Shown here: in pieces, positions 15,914-24,674 of the stretch | How positions within the stretch are numbered: the stretch's first letter is position 1 | How the letters are laid out: every line of letters starts with the position of its first letter | Assembly: GCA_036262835.1 (NCBI GenBank) | Contig: DATAID010000003.1 | Coordinates: forward strand, 1 to 64,000 | DNA from: RBG-16-66-20 sp036262835 | GTDB taxonomy: Bacteria; Pseudomonadota; Gammaproteobacteria; Burkholderiales; SG8-39 | Length of the DNA: 64,000 nucleotides | Direction: 5' to 3' | Notes under the pieces: model-generated | The model's database searches: none | What the model was told of the DNA's origin: nothing | Seen by the model: the letters and a program-made list of their open reading frames with translations, nothing else | Made by a program: the position numbers and the translations under genes

Positions 15914-17458
15914 ATGAACGCAGTCGAGCATTTGCTCGGCGCAGCCGCGCTCGAGCGCCACGGCACGCGCGTCGCCCTCGTCTGCCGGGGCGAATCGCTG
16001 ACCTACCGCGAGCTCGCCGCGCGCGTCGCGCGCTCCGCCAACGCGCTGCGTGCGCTCGGCGTGGAGCCGGGCGATCGCGTGCTCGTGCTCATGCGCGACT
16101 CGCTCGAGTTCGCCGCGACGTGGCTCGGCGTGCTGCACGCGGGCGCGGTCGCGGTCGCGCTCAACACCCGCCTCTCGGAAGCCGAGTACGCGCACATTCG
16201 CGCCGACAGCGGCGCGCGCCTTGCGATCGTCGAGGACTTTTTCTGCGACAACAACCCTCAGCACGCCTTGCGCTATGCGCGCGAGGGCGGCCTTGCGGTG
16301 ACGGGCGAGGCAGCGCGGCGCTACCCGGGCGCGCTTTCCTGGCGCGAGGCCTGCGAACGCGCGGAGCCTCAGGCGGCGCCGGTGGCGATGGACGCCGACG
16401 ATCCGGCGTTCTGGCTTTATTCCTCGGGCACCACCGGGCGCGCCAAGGGGATCATGCACGCGCATCGCGCCATCCTCACGGCGGGTCAGGCCCAGCGCGA
16501 GGTGATCGGCCTCGCGGCGGGGGAGCGCACGCTCACGACATCCAAGCTTTTTTTCGCCTACGCGCTCGAGCACAGCCTGCTCGGGCCGCTCGCCATCGGG
16601 GCGACGGCGCTCCTCGATCCGGAGTGGCCCGAAGCCGAGACGGTGCTCGCGCGCGTCGCCGCAGAGCGGCCGGTCGCCTTCTTCAGCGTGCCGACCTTCT
16701 ACCGACGCCTGCTCGCGCTCGGCGCACCGCGCCTGGCGCCGTTCCGGCACGTGCGCCGCTTTGTCGCCGCCGGCGAGCGGCTGCCCGCGCCGGTGCTCAA
16801 GGCCTGGCGCGCCGCGACCGGCGGCGAAATCCTCTCGCTCTACGGCATGTCGGAGACCTTCTGCGCCTGCATCGTCACCCCGCCGGGCACCTCCGACGGC
16901 GCGCGCACCGGCAAGCCGCTCAGCGGCGTCGAGACCCGGCTCGCCAGCGCGGAAGGCCGCGACGTGGAGGGCAGCGAGCCGGGCGTTCTCTGGCTCCGGC
17001 ATCCGGCGCTCGCGCTCGGCTACGCGAACCTGCCGGAGCGCACCGCCGCGCAGTTTCGCGATGGCTGGTTCTGCAGCCAGGATTTCTTCGTGCGCGACCG
17101 CGACGGCTACTTCTCCCACCAGGGGCGCTCCGACGAGCTGGTGAAGATCGCCGGGCAGTGGGTGCAGCCGGCAGAACTGGAGGAGGCGATCGCCGCCGAG
17201 CCGCTCGTCGCGGAGTCGGCCTGCGTCCCGGTCCTGGACAGCGAGCGCTTCGAGCGCCTCGCGCTCTTCATCGCCCCGCGCGGCGATCCGGCGGCCGCCG
17301 TCGCCGCGGCGACGCGCGCCTGCGCGCAGAAGCTGCCGCCGCACAAGCGCCCCAAATGGGTCGTGCCGGTGGCCGAGCTGCCGCGCACGCCCACCGGCAA
17401 GGTGCAGCGCTTCAAGCTGCGCGAGCAGCTGGAAGAGCAGATCCGCGGGAAAAGCTAG
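15914..17458 (+). CDS. Aryl/benzoate-CoA ligase-family AMP-forming enzyme
   Basis: A 514-residue ANL-superfamily adenylating enzyme that would activate an aromatic or other carboxylic acid to its CoA thioester with ATP. The phosphate loop Y-S-S-G-T-T-G-R-A-K-G lies near residues 170-180, the Y-G-M-S-E-T motif follows, and the C-terminal catalytic Lys is in P-R-T-P-T-G-K-V-Q (about residue 496). Overall pattern (W-L-Y-S-S-G-T-T-G, L-F-F-A-Y) resembles the benzoate-CoA ligase branch. It diverges from the MarR regulator and converges on livF with a four-base overlap of ends. The exact acid is not predictable. Confidence 0.88.
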   Translation: MNAVEHLLGAAALERHGTRVALVCRGESLTYRELAARVARSANALRALGVEPGDRVLVLMRDSLEFAATWLGVLHAGAVAVALNTRLSEAEYAHIRADSGARLAIVEDFFCDNNPQHALRYAREGGLAVTGEAARRYPGALSWREACERAEPQAAPVAMDADDPAFWLYSSGTTGRAKGIMHAHRAILTAGQAQREVIGLAAGERTLTTSKLFFAYALEHSLLGPLAIGATALLDPEWPEAETVLARVAAERPVAFFSVPTFYRRLLALGAPRLAPFRHVRRFVAAGERLPAPVLKAWRAATGGEILSLYGMSETFCACIVTPPGTSDGARTGKPLSGVETRLASAEGRDVEGSEPGVLWLRHPALALGYANLPERTAAQFRDGWFCSQDFFVRDRDGYFSHQGRSDELVKIAGQWVQPAELEEAIAAEPLVAESACVPVLDSERFERLALFIAPRGDPAAAVAAATRACAQKLPPHKRPKWVVPVAELPRTPTGKVQRFKLREQLEEQIRGKS

Positions 17459-18159
17459 GCTTCGACCGAAATCAGCCGGGCGAGGAACTGCGGGTCGGCG
17501 CGCAGCCGCTCGGAAGGCCCGTCGTAGACGATGCGGCCGCGATCGAGCACCGCCGTGCGCTCGGAGAATTCGAGCGCGACGCGGCTATTCTGCTCCACGA
17601 GCACGATCGAGAGGCCGCCCTCGGCGCGCAGGCGCGCGAGCACTCTTGCGAGCGCCTGCACGATCACCGGGGCGAGCCCCTCGGTCGGCTCGTCCATGAG
17701 CAGCACCGAGGGGTTGGTCATGAGCGCGCGCGCGACCGCGAGCATCTGCTGCTCTCCTCCCGAGAGCTGCGTGCCGGGGTTGCCCAGGCGCGAGCGCAGG
17801 TTGGGGAAGAGCTCGAACACGCGCGCTGCGGTCCAGTGCCCGGGGCGCGCGCAGATCTCCAGGTTTTCCCGCACCGAAAGCGAAGGAAAGATCTCGCGCT
17901 CCTGCGGCACATAGCCCAGGCCCCGCAGCGCGCGCCGGTGCGCGGGCGTGCGCTCGATCGGCCGCCCGTGCAGCCAGATGCGGCCCGCGTGCAGCGTGGT
18001 GTGGCCCATGACCGTCTCGAAAAGCGTCGTCTTGCCCACGCCGTTGCGGCCGATGATCGAAAGGCTCTCGCCCTCGCCAAGCGCGAGGTTCACGCCCTCC
18101 AGCACGTGCGTCTCGCCGTACCCGGCGCCCACGCCTTCCAGCTTGAGCGCCTCAGCCAT
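17455..18159 (-). CDS. livF: Branched-chain-type ABC importer ATPase LivF
   Basis: A 234-residue ABC ATPase. Walker A G-R-N-G-V-G-K-T at 37-44, signature L-S-G-G-E-Q-Q at 132-138, and Walker B V-L-L-M-D-E-P. One of two ATPases energising a HAAT-family importer at the inner membrane. It is last in the livKHMGF order and overlaps livG by eight bases. Placement beside aromatic-acid genes suggests the substrate is an aromatic or dicarboxylic compound rather than leucine; this is inference. Confidence 0.93.
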   Translation of the reverse strand: MAEALKLEGVGAGYGETHVLEGVNLALGEGESLSIIGRNGVGKTTLFETVMGHTTLHAGRIWLHGRPIERTPAHRRALRGLGYVPQEREIFPSLSVRENLEICARPGHWTAARVFELFPNLRSRLGNPGTQLSGGEQQMLAVARALMTNPSVLLMDEPTEGLAPVIVQALARVLARLRAEGGLSIVLVEQNSRVALEFSERTAVLDRGRIVYDGPSERLRADPQFLARLISVEA

Positions 18160-18904
18160 GGGCTGCGGTGCCCAGGTAGACAGCGCGCACATCGGCGTTT
18201 TTGGCGATCTCCGCCGGCGTGCCCTCGGCGAAGACCGCGCCCGCCACGAGCACCGTGATGCGCTGGGCGAAGCGGAACACGAGGTCCATGTCGTGCTCGA
18301 TGATGAGCACGGCGATCTCGCGCGGCAGCGTGGCGATCGCATCGAGCAGGATGTGGCTCTCCGCGCTCGGAATTCCCGCGGCCGGCTCATCGAGGAGCAG
18401 CACGCGCGGCTCCAGGCCGAGCGCGATCGCGATCTCGACGAGGCGCTGGCGCCCGTAGGGCAGCTCGGCGATGCGCCGCCCGGCGTCGGCTTCCAGGTGC
18501 AGCAGCTCGATCAGGCGCGAGGCGTCCTCGATCACGTCGGCGCGCCGGCCCGCGGGCTTCAGAAGCCCGCCCCCGACGCCGAGCCGCTCGGCGACCGCGA
18601 TGCACACGTTGTCAAGGACCGAGAGGCCGCGGAAAAGCTGGTTGATCTGGAAGGTGCGCGCGATGCCGCGCTTGACGCGCCTGGCCTGCGCCAGCCGGGT
18701 GACGTCCTCGCCGCCGAGCAGCACCTGTCCGCCCGAGGGCCGCTCCAGACCGGTCAGCAGATTCACGAATGTCGTCTTGCCGGCGCCGTTCGGGCCGATG
18801 AGCGCATGGCGCGCACCTGGAGCGAGCCGAAAATCGATCGAGCGCGCGACTTCCAGCGCGCCGAAGCTCTTGCAAAGGCCGCGGGTCTCGAGCGCGAGCG
18901 TCAT
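18152..18904 (-). CDS. livG: Branched-chain-type ABC importer ATPase LivG
   Basis: A 250-residue ABC ATPase with Walker A G-P-N-G-A-G-K-T at 37-44, Q-loop T-F-Q-I-N-Q-L, and Walker B V-L-L-L-D-E-P-A-A-G. The signature reads L-P-Y-G-R-Q-R-L, the LivG form of L-S-G-G-Q. The ATG overlaps the livM stop as ATGA. It pairs with LivF on the cytoplasmic face. Confidence 0.93.
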   Translation of the reverse strand: MTLALETRGLCKSFGALEVARSIDFRLAPGARHALIGPNGAGKTTFVNLLTGLERPSGGQVLLGGEDVTRLAQARRVKRGIARTFQINQLFRGLSVLDNVCIAVAERLGVGGGLLKPAGRRADVIEDASRLIELLHLEADAGRRIAELPYGRQRLVEIAIALGLEPRVLLLDEPAAGIPSAESHILLDAIATLPREIAVLIIEHDMDLVFRFAQRITVLVAGAVFAEGTPAEIAKNADVRAVYLGTAAHG

Positions 18905-19884
18905 GCGGGCCTCTTGCCCGAGCGTTTGCGCCAAAAATGCTCGGCGAGGCCGAGGATGCCATTGGGCACATAGAGCGCGACCGCGACGAGCGTCACGCCG
19001 ATGCCGAGCTGCCAGGTCGTGGGATAGGCCTTGGCAAGGAGGTGCTCGAGCACCATGTAGGCGATCGCACCGATGATCGCGCCGTAGAGCCGGCCGTAGC
19101 CGCCGAGGATCAGGATGATGAGAACGCCCGCGGCGCGCTCCAGCCCCAACACCGCCAGGTTCACGTAGCCGGTCGTCTGCGCGAAGAGCCCGCCCGCGAG
19201 CCCGGCGAGCGCGGCCGAAACCGTATAGACGACGATCAGGCGCGCGCGCACCGGCGCCCCGACGGCGTGCATGCGGCGCACGTTCTCGCGGATGCCGGTC
19301 AGGCTCTGGCCGAAGGACGAGTACACGAGCGTGCGCACCAGCGCGAAGGCGAGCAGCAGAAGGGCGAGCGAATAAAGGTATTGCGAGCGGAAATAGAGCA
19401 CGTCGAACGAAAAGAGCCCGAGGATCTTCTGGAACGAGAGCCCGGGCATGCCGTCGAAGCCGCCCGTCCATGCGGCGCCCATGTTTGCCGCCTGCTCAAG
19501 CAGCGCCATGGTGCAAAGCGTGAGCATGAGCAGCGTAAGGCCGTGCGTGCGGAGCAGCACAAAGCCGCTCGCCAGGCCGATCGCCCCGGCGACGAGGGCC
19601 GCCGCGGCGAGCCCGGACAGCGGCTCGTTCCAATTGAACTGCTGCGCGAGGATGCCGACGGTGTAGGCGCCGGCCCCGAAAAACGCGGCATGACCGAGCG
19701 TGACGATGCCCGCGTAGCCGAGAACGAGATCGAGCGAGAGCGCGAAGAGGATCGTGACCACGACCTGAGTGGAGAACGCCAGGTAGTTCGGAAACACGAA
19801 GAAAACCGCGATGCCGGCGAGCCAGGGCAGCGCTTCCCACCACTGCAGGCGATGGCGCCGGGCGAATTCGTGGGCCGCTTTCAC
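18901..19884 (-). CDS. livM: Branched-chain-type ABC importer permease LivM
   Basis: A 327-residue inner-membrane permease with about nine hydrophobic segments and the family region G-Y-A-G-I-V-T-L-G-H-A-A-F-F-G-A-G-A-Y. I choose the GTG start: it overlaps the livH stop as GTGA and has a GGAGG ribosome-binding site (complement of 19890-19894) five bases before it. A longer reading from an ATG at 19920 would overlap livH by 40 bases. Confidence 0.92.
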   Translation of the reverse strand: MKAAHEFARRHRLQWWEALPWLAGIAVFFVFPNYLAFSTQVVVTILFALSLDLVLGYAGIVTLGHAAFFGAGAYTVGILAQQFNWNEPLSGLAAAALVAGAIGLASGFVLLRTHGLTLLMLTLCTMALLEQAANMGAAWTGGFDGMPGLSFQKILGLFSFDVLYFRSQYLYSLALLLLAFALVRTLVYSSFGQSLTGIRENVRRMHAVGAPVRARLIVVYTVSAALAGLAGGLFAQTTGYVNLAVLGLERAAGVLIILILGGYGRLYGAIIGAIAYMVLEHLLAKAYPTTWQLGIGVTLVAVALYVPNGILGLAEHFWRKRSGKRPA

Positions 19885-20744
19885 GGGCCCCTCCGGCCAA
19901 AGAGGCCCTGCGGCCGCCACAGCAGCAGCGCCAATGTCAGCGCGTAGATGAAAATCGTGCCGCCCTTCGGGAAGTAGATCTTCAGGACGAAGTCGAGCGT
20001 GCCGATGAGAAGCGCGGCGACGAACACGCCCGTCACGCGGCCGAGCCCCCCGACCGCGACCACGATCAGGAAGTAAACGAGATAGCGCAGCGGGTAGTTC
20101 GGGTCGAGGCCGAGGATTTCCGCGCCCAGGCCGCCGCCCAGCGCCGCGAGCCCGCTGCCGACGGCGAAGGTGACGGTGAAGAGCCGGTTCACGTCGACAC
20201 CGAGCGAGCTCACCATGCGGCGGTTGTCCACCGCGGCGCGGATGCGCGCGCCAAAGCGCGTGCGCTCAAAGCCGAGCCAGAGCCCGATCACGAGGACGAC
20301 GCCCACGACGATGAGCACGAGGCTGTAGGTGCGGTACTGGAGGAAGCCGAGGTCGGTCTGGCCGCGCAGCCATGCAGGCAGGGGGACGACCTGGGTCTCG
20401 GGCCCGACCACCAGCGTCACCGCGGCGGTCATCACGAACGCCAGCCCGATGGTGAAGAGCACCTGGGTGAGCTCGGCCGCCCGGTAAAGGCGCGCATAGA
20501 GCAGCCGCTCGAGTACGACCGAGAGCGCGGCGACCGCGACGAAGGCGAGTGCGAGCGCGGCGACGAACCCCAGGCCCCAGTGCTTCATCGCGAGCACGAT
20601 GACGTAGCCGCCCAGCATCGCGAAGCCGCCGTGCGCGAGGTTGATGAAGCCCATGAGGCCCATCGTCACCGAGAGCCCGACCGACACGATGAAAAGCACC
20701 ATGCCGGCGGCGCAGCCGCCGAGGACGATGCTCAGGAAATCCAT
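19881..20744 (-). CDS. livH: Branched-chain-type ABC importer permease LivH
   Basis: A 287-residue integral membrane permease with about eight hydrophobic helices and the family signature G-L-M-G-F-I-N-L-A-H-G-G-F-A-M-L-G-G-Y. It forms the channel with LivM. Unusually, the eight-base U-tract of an intrinsic terminator ends on the base before the ATG, so no free Shine-Dalgarno sequence is present; the only purine-rich candidate lies inside the terminator stem. Expression relative to livK is therefore likely low or regulated. Confidence 0.93.
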   Translation of the reverse strand: MDFLSIVLGGCAAGMVLFIVSVGLSVTMGLMGFINLAHGGFAMLGGYVIVLAMKHWGLGFVAALALAFVAVAALSVVLERLLYARLYRAAELTQVLFTIGLAFVMTAAVTLVVGPETQVVPLPAWLRGQTDLGFLQYRTYSLVLIVVGVVLVIGLWLGFERTRFGARIRAAVDNRRMVSSLGVDVNRLFTVTFAVGSGLAALGGGLGAEILGLDPNYPLRYLVYFLIVVAVGGLGRVTGVFVAALLIGTLDFVLKIYFPKGGTIFIYALTLALLLWRPQGLFGRRGP

Positions 20745-20781
20745 AAAAAAAACCGCCGCCGGTCAGGTCGAGGGCGGCGGC
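20745..20781 (-). terminator. Intrinsic terminator between livK and livH
   Basis: On the minus strand, an eight-base-pair stem CCGCCGCC / GGCGGCGG (complement of 20773-20780 with 20753-20760) with a 12-base loop is followed by eight U. It would limit read-through from the binding-protein gene into the permease genes, a usual way to make more binding protein than membrane components. Confidence 0.85.
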
Positions 20782-20809
20782 GTCTTGTCGCGATGAGACG
20801 CGGAACTCG

Positions 20810-22009
20810 CTACTTGCACTTCCCTTCCTTGAGCTCCTTGCACATGTCCTTCACCGCGTTGATGGTGCCGATGTTCTTCTGCACGAGCCGTCCGCCCGAC
20901 TTCACCAGCTCGCTCAGGTACTCGTTCATCACGATGTCTCGCGTGTTGGGATCGATCATAATGGGGCCTTGCGGGCTGTTGAACTTCCAGCCCTTCAGCG
21001 ACGCCATCGCGCCGTCGGCGTCGATCTTGCCCTTCTGCGTCACCACGATGTGCGCGATGGCCGCCATGCCGTCGTAGCCCTGCACCCCCATGAAGTCGGG
21101 CGAGGAGTCGGCGCCGTACTCCTTCTTCCAGGCCGCGACGAAGCGCTTGTTGAGCGGGTTGTCGAGGTCGGCGTTGTAGTGGTGGATGGTGATGAGGCCG
21201 ACCGCGTCGTCGCCCATGCCCTGCAGCTTGTAGTCCGGCGTGAGGTCGCCCGGCCCGATCAGCTTGATGCCGGCCTGGCGCATGCCGAGCGCGGCGTAGG
21301 TCTTCATGACCGCCACCGCGTGATCGCCCGAGGGCACGAAGACATAGAACACATCGGGCTTCTTGTCCTTGGCGCGCTGGAAGAAGGGCGTGAAATCCGG
21401 CACCTGGCCCGGGCCGCCCATCGGAATCTCGTCGATCACCTTGCCGCCCGCCTTCTCGAACGCGAGCTTGAACGCCTGCAGGCTGTCCTTGCCCGGAGGA
21501 AAGTCGGTGTAGCCGATCACCGCGGTCTTCGCCTTCAGGCTCTTCACCGCCGCCTCGCCCATCGCGTAGCCCGAGTGCCACATCGAGAACGACACGCGCG
21601 AGATCATCGGCGAGAGATTGGTGATCCACGCGGTGCCCGCATTCATCACCACCATCGGCTTCTTCGCCTCGGTGACCAGGGGCGCGGAGGCGATCGCGTC
21701 CGGCGAATAGACGAAGCCGGCGAGGATATCCACCTTCTCCTGCGTGATCAGCTCCTGCACCGCGGTCTTCGCATCGGCGCCGCTCGGGCTTTTCGAGTCG
21801 CGCTTGATGAGTTCCACCTTGTAGGGGCCGAAGGCATTCGGATTGAGCTTGAGATACGTCTGCATGCCGCGGTCGACCTGCTGGCCGAACTCCGCGCCGA
21901 CCCCCGAGTACGGCAGCACGACGCCGACCTTGACGGTCTGCGCGGCCACGCCGGTCGCCGCGGCGGCGAGCGAAAGCGCGGCGAGAACATGGGCGAATCT
22001 GGCTTTCAT
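20810..22009 (-). CDS. livK: Periplasmic substrate-binding protein of branched-chain-type ABC importer
   Basis: A 399-residue type I periplasmic binding protein. Residues 1-23 are a signal peptide (cleavage after G-V-A-A). The mature protein starts Q-T-V-K-V-G-V-V-L-P-Y-S-G-V-G-A. A strong AGGAGGGGAGG leader precedes the ATG. The gene heads the livKHMGF operon and diverges from the fumarylpyruvate-hydrolase-like gene. Related proteins near aromatic genes bind aromatic acids; the ligand here is unknown. Confidence 0.9.
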   Translation of the reverse strand: MKARFAHVLAALSLAAAATGVAAQTVKVGVVLPYSGVGAEFGQQVDRGMQTYLKLNPNAFGPYKVELIKRDSKSPSGADAKTAVQELITQEKVDILAGFVYSPDAIASAPLVTEAKKPMVVMNAGTAWITNLSPMISRVSFSMWHSGYAMGEAAVKSLKAKTAVIGYTDFPPGKDSLQAFKLAFEKAGGKVIDEIPMGGPGQVPDFTPFFQRAKDKKPDVFYVFVPSGDHAVAVMKTYAALGMRQAGIKLIGPGDLTPDYKLQGMGDDAVGLITIHHYNADLDNPLNKRFVAAWKKEYGADSSPDFMGVQGYDGMAAIAHIVVTQKGKIDADGAMASLKGWKFNSPQGPIMIDPNTRDIVMNEYLSELVKSGGRLVQKNIGTINAVKDMCKELKEGKCK

Positions 22010-22031
22010 CCTCCCCTCCTGTAGGTGGCGA

Positions 22032-22061
22032 TTACCGTCCGACCAATCCTAGCACTAGAAT
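22032..22061 (+). promoter_or_regulatory. Possible sigma-70 promoter for FAH-family gene
   Basis: TTACCG - 18 bases - TAGAAT in the 79-base spacer between livK and the divergent hydrolase gene. The -10 matches 5 of 6 positions, the -35 only 3. Weak support. Confidence 0.3.
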
Positions 22062-22088
22062 TCCGCTTCTTCCAGGAAAGGACTCCAG

Positions 22089-22781
22089 GTGTCGCACGTC
22101 ATCTCGTTGTGGAGCCCGCCCGCGCTCGCGGTGCAGGGATCGAAGGACCTGTTTCCGGTGCGGCGCATCTTCTGCGTCGGCCGCAATTACGTCGAGCACC
22201 AGAAGGAAATGGGCGGCGACGGGCGCGAGACGCCGTTCTTTTTCATCAAGTCCGAATTCGCGCTCGTGCCGGGCGGCGGCGAAGTGCACTACCCCGCCAA
22301 GACCGCGAACTTCCACTATGAAACCGAGATGGTGGTCGCGCTCGCGAAAGGCGGCCGCCGCATCGACGCAAAAAAGGCGAACGAGCACATCTTCGGCTAC
22401 GGCGTGGGCTTCGACATGACGCGCCGCGACCTGCAGCAGCACGGCAAGGACCACGGCCGGCCGTGGGATTTCGGCAAGAACTTCGACGAGTCGGCGCCCT
22501 GCAGCGCGCTCGCGCCCGCGGCGAAAATCGGCCATCCGGCGAAAGGCCCGATCTGGCTCAAGGTGAACGGCAAGGAGCGCCAGCGGGCGGATCTCGCCGA
22601 CATGATCTGGTCGGTGCCCGAGCAGATCGCGTTTCTTTCCGAGTACTACACGCTCGAACCCGGTGACATCATCTACTCGGGAACGCCGGCGGGCGTCGGC
22701 CCGGTCAAGCCCGGCGACGACCTGCACGCCGGGATCGACGGCGTGGGCGAGCTCAAAGTGAAGATGGTGGCCGCGCTGTAG
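22089..22781 (+). CDS. FAH-family hydrolase, fumarylpyruvate hydrolase-like
   Basis: A 230-residue fumarylacetoacetase-fold hydrolase. The metal site is formed by E78 and E80 in H-Y-E-T-E and by D109 in G-V-G-F-D-M-T-R-R-D. In the gentisate pathway such enzymes split fumarylpyruvate to fumarate and pyruvate. The start is GTG, with an AGGAAAGGA leader. A maleylpyruvate-isomerase-like gene follows after 19 bases, which supports that role, though no gentisate dioxygenase gene is present in the window. Confidence 0.88.
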   Translation: MSHVISLWSPPALAVQGSKDLFPVRRIFCVGRNYVEHQKEMGGDGRETPFFFIKSEFALVPGGGEVHYPAKTANFHYETEMVVALAKGGRRIDAKKANEHIFGYGVGFDMTRRDLQQHGKDHGRPWDFGKNFDESAPCSALAPAAKIGHPAKGPIWLKVNGKERQRADLADMIWSVPEQIAFLSEYYTLEPGDIIYSGTPAGVGPVKPGDDLHAGIDGVGELKVKMVAAL

Positions 22782-22800
22782 TACGCGGCTTCCGCGCTCC

Positions 22801-23436
22801 ATGAAGCTCTACACCTACTTTCGCAGCTCGGCCGCGTTCCGCGTGCGGATCGCGCTGAACCTCAAAGGCCTCGCCTACGATCCCGCGTTCGTGCATCTCG
22901 CCAAGGGCGAGCACCGCAAGCCCGACTATGCGACGGTCAACCCGCAGGCGCTCGTGCCCGCGCTCGAGGACGCGGGACGGCTGCTCAACCAGTCGCTCGC
23001 CATCATCGAGTACCTGGACGAATCGCGGCCGTTTCCGCCGCTGCTGCCGAAGGAGGCATTCGCGCGCGCCCGCGTGCGCTCGCTTTCGCTTCTGGTCGCC
23101 TGCGAGATCCACCCGCTCAATAACCTGAGGGTGCTGCAGCACCTGAAGCGCGCCCTCGGGCAGAGCGAGGAGCAGGTCAACGCCTGGTACCGGCACTGGA
23201 TCGCCGACGGCCTGGCGAAGCTCGAGACCGCGCTCGCCGATCCCGCGACGGGTCGCTTCTCGCACGGCGACACGCCCGGCATGGCCGACTGCTGCCTCGT
23301 GCCGCAGGTCTTCAACGCCCAGCGCTACCAGTGCGACACTACGGCCTACCCGACGATCATGCGCATCCACGCCGAATGCATGAAGCTCGAAGCCTTCGAT
23401 CGCGCGCAGCCCGGAAAGCAGCCTGATGCCGAATAG
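22801..23436 (+). CDS. Zeta-class GST, maleylpyruvate/maleylacetoacetate isomerase
   Basis: A 211-residue glutathione S-transferase of the zeta class. It begins K-L-Y-T-Y-F-R-S-S-A-A-F-R-V-R-I-A-L, with the catalytic Ser pair S9-S10, followed by the glutathione site N-Q-S-L-A-I-I-E-Y-L. Such enzymes isomerise maleylpyruvate or maleylacetoacetate (cis to trans) using glutathione as cofactor. Pairing with the FAH-family gene favours the gentisate-type ring-cleavage route. Its end overlaps pcaH by 11 bases. Confidence 0.9.
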   Translation: MKLYTYFRSSAAFRVRIALNLKGLAYDPAFVHLAKGEHRKPDYATVNPQALVPALEDAGRLLNQSLAIIEYLDESRPFPPLLPKEAFARARVRSLSLLVACEIHPLNNLRVLQHLKRALGQSEEQVNAWYRHWIADGLAKLETALADPATGRFSHGDTPGMADCCLVPQVFNAQRYQCDTTAYPTIMRIHAECMKLEAFDRAQPGKQPDAE

Positions 23437-24145
23437 GAAGAACATCGTTCCCTATCGGCGCCCGGCGCCGGGAACGCAGCCGGATTACCTTTTTCCGCCT
23501 TATGCATCGACCGTGAAGCGCGCGCCGACGAAGCCGCTCGTCGTGCTGCCGCAGACGCTCACCGAGACGACCGGACCGGTGTTCGGCCGCGACGAAGTGA
23601 AACCGGGCGATGCCGACCTCACGCGCCAGCACCGCGGCGATCCGATCGGCGAGCGCATCATCATAAGCGGACGGGTGGTCGACGAAAACGGCCAGCCGGT
23701 TGCCGGGACGCTCGTCGAAGTCTGGCAGGCGAATTCGGCCGGCCGCTATCCGCATCGCGTCGACCAGCACGACGCGCCGATGGACCCCAACTTCACCGGC
23801 TGCGGCCGCGCGCTCACCGACAAGCAGGGCCGCTACCGCTTCGTCACCATCAAGCCGGGGGAGTATCCCTGGCGCAACCATTACAACGCGTGGCGCCCGG
23901 CGCACATCCATTTCTCGCTCTTCGGTCCCGCGTTCGCGACGCGCCTGGTCACCCAGATGTACTTCCCGGGCGATCCGCTGCTCGAGCGCGACCCCATGTA
24001 CAACTGCATCCCCGACGAAAAAGCGCGGCGGCGGCTGATTTCCGCCTTCGACTGGCAGACCACGATTCCCGAGATCGCGCTCGGCTACCGGTTCGACATC
24101 GTGCTGCGCGGACGCAAGCAAACGCCCTTCGAGAAGCGCCGATGA
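23426..24145 (+). CDS. pcaH: Protocatechuate 3,4-dioxygenase beta subunit
   Basis: A 239-residue intradiol ring-cleaving dioxygenase subunit carrying the non-haem Fe(III). The ligands fall at Y108 (A-G-R-Y-P-H), Y147 (P-G-E-Y-P-W), H160 and H162 (P-A-H-I-H-F-S), exactly the numbering of the P. putida beta chain; W149 and R157 near the iron are also kept. It would open protocatechuate to 3-carboxy-cis,cis-muconate. The stop overlaps the alpha-subunit ATG, giving equal synthesis of both subunits. Confidence 0.94.
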   Translation: MPNRKNIVPYRRPAPGTQPDYLFPPYASTVKRAPTKPLVVLPQTLTETTGPVFGRDEVKPGDADLTRQHRGDPIGERIIISGRVVDENGQPVAGTLVEVWQANSAGRYPHRVDQHDAPMDPNFTGCGRALTDKQGRYRFVTIKPGEYPWRNHYNAWRPAHIHFSLFGPAFATRLVTQMYFPGDPLLERDPMYNCIPDEKARRRLISAFDWQTTIPEIALGYRFDIVLRGRKQTPFEKRR

Positions 24146-24672
24146 GCCTGCACGCCACCACCTCGCAGACCGTTGGCCCGTACCTCCACATCGGCATGAC
24201 CTGGCTCGTGACCGAGAACCTCGTACGCGCCGGCGTGCCGGGCGAGCGCGTCACGATCGAGGGGCGCGTGCTCGACGGCGACGGCAAGCCGGTGAACGAT
24301 GCGTCGGTCGAGATCTGGCAGGCGGACGCCAAGGGTCGGTACGGCGCCAAGGGCTTCCGCGGCTTCGGCCGCTCCAACACCGACATGAAGGGCCGCTTTC
24401 GCTTCAAGACGATCAAGCCGGGGCGCGTCCCCGGGCCGCGCGGAAAGGTGCAGGCGCCGCACATCGCCGTCAACATCTTCATGCGCGGGCAGCTGAAGCA
24501 GCTTGTGACGCGCATCTACTTTCCCGGCGACCCGTCCAACGACGCCGATCCCGTCCTTTCCCTCGTGCCCGCCCGTCGACGCCCCACCCTGATCGCAAAA
24601 AAAACAAAAAAGACCCTGCAATGGAACATCGTGCTGCAGGGCAAGGACGAGACGGTCTTCTTCGAGCTCTAG
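24142..24672 (+). CDS. pcaG: Protocatechuate 3,4-dioxygenase alpha subunit
   Basis: A 176-residue partner of PcaH, without iron ligands of its own. Typical features are T-S-Q-T-V-G-P-Y-L-H-I-G at the N-terminus, which lines the substrate pocket, R-F-K-T-I-K-P-G, A-P-H-I-A-V-N-I-F-M-R-G, and the ending E-T-V-F-F-E-L. It is shorter than the P. putida chain (200 residues), with a shortened loop after W-Q-A-D-A-K-G-R-Y, so the substrate could differ from plain protocatechuate. Confidence 0.92.
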   Translation: MSLHATTSQTVGPYLHIGMTWLVTENLVRAGVPGERVTIEGRVLDGDGKPVNDASVEIWQADAKGRYGAKGFRGFGRSNTDMKGRFRFKTIKPGRVPGPRGKVQAPHIAVNIFMRGQLKQLVTRIYFPGDPSNDADPVLSLVPARRRPTLIAKKTKKTLQWNIVLQGKDETVFFEL

Positions 24673-24674
24673 CC

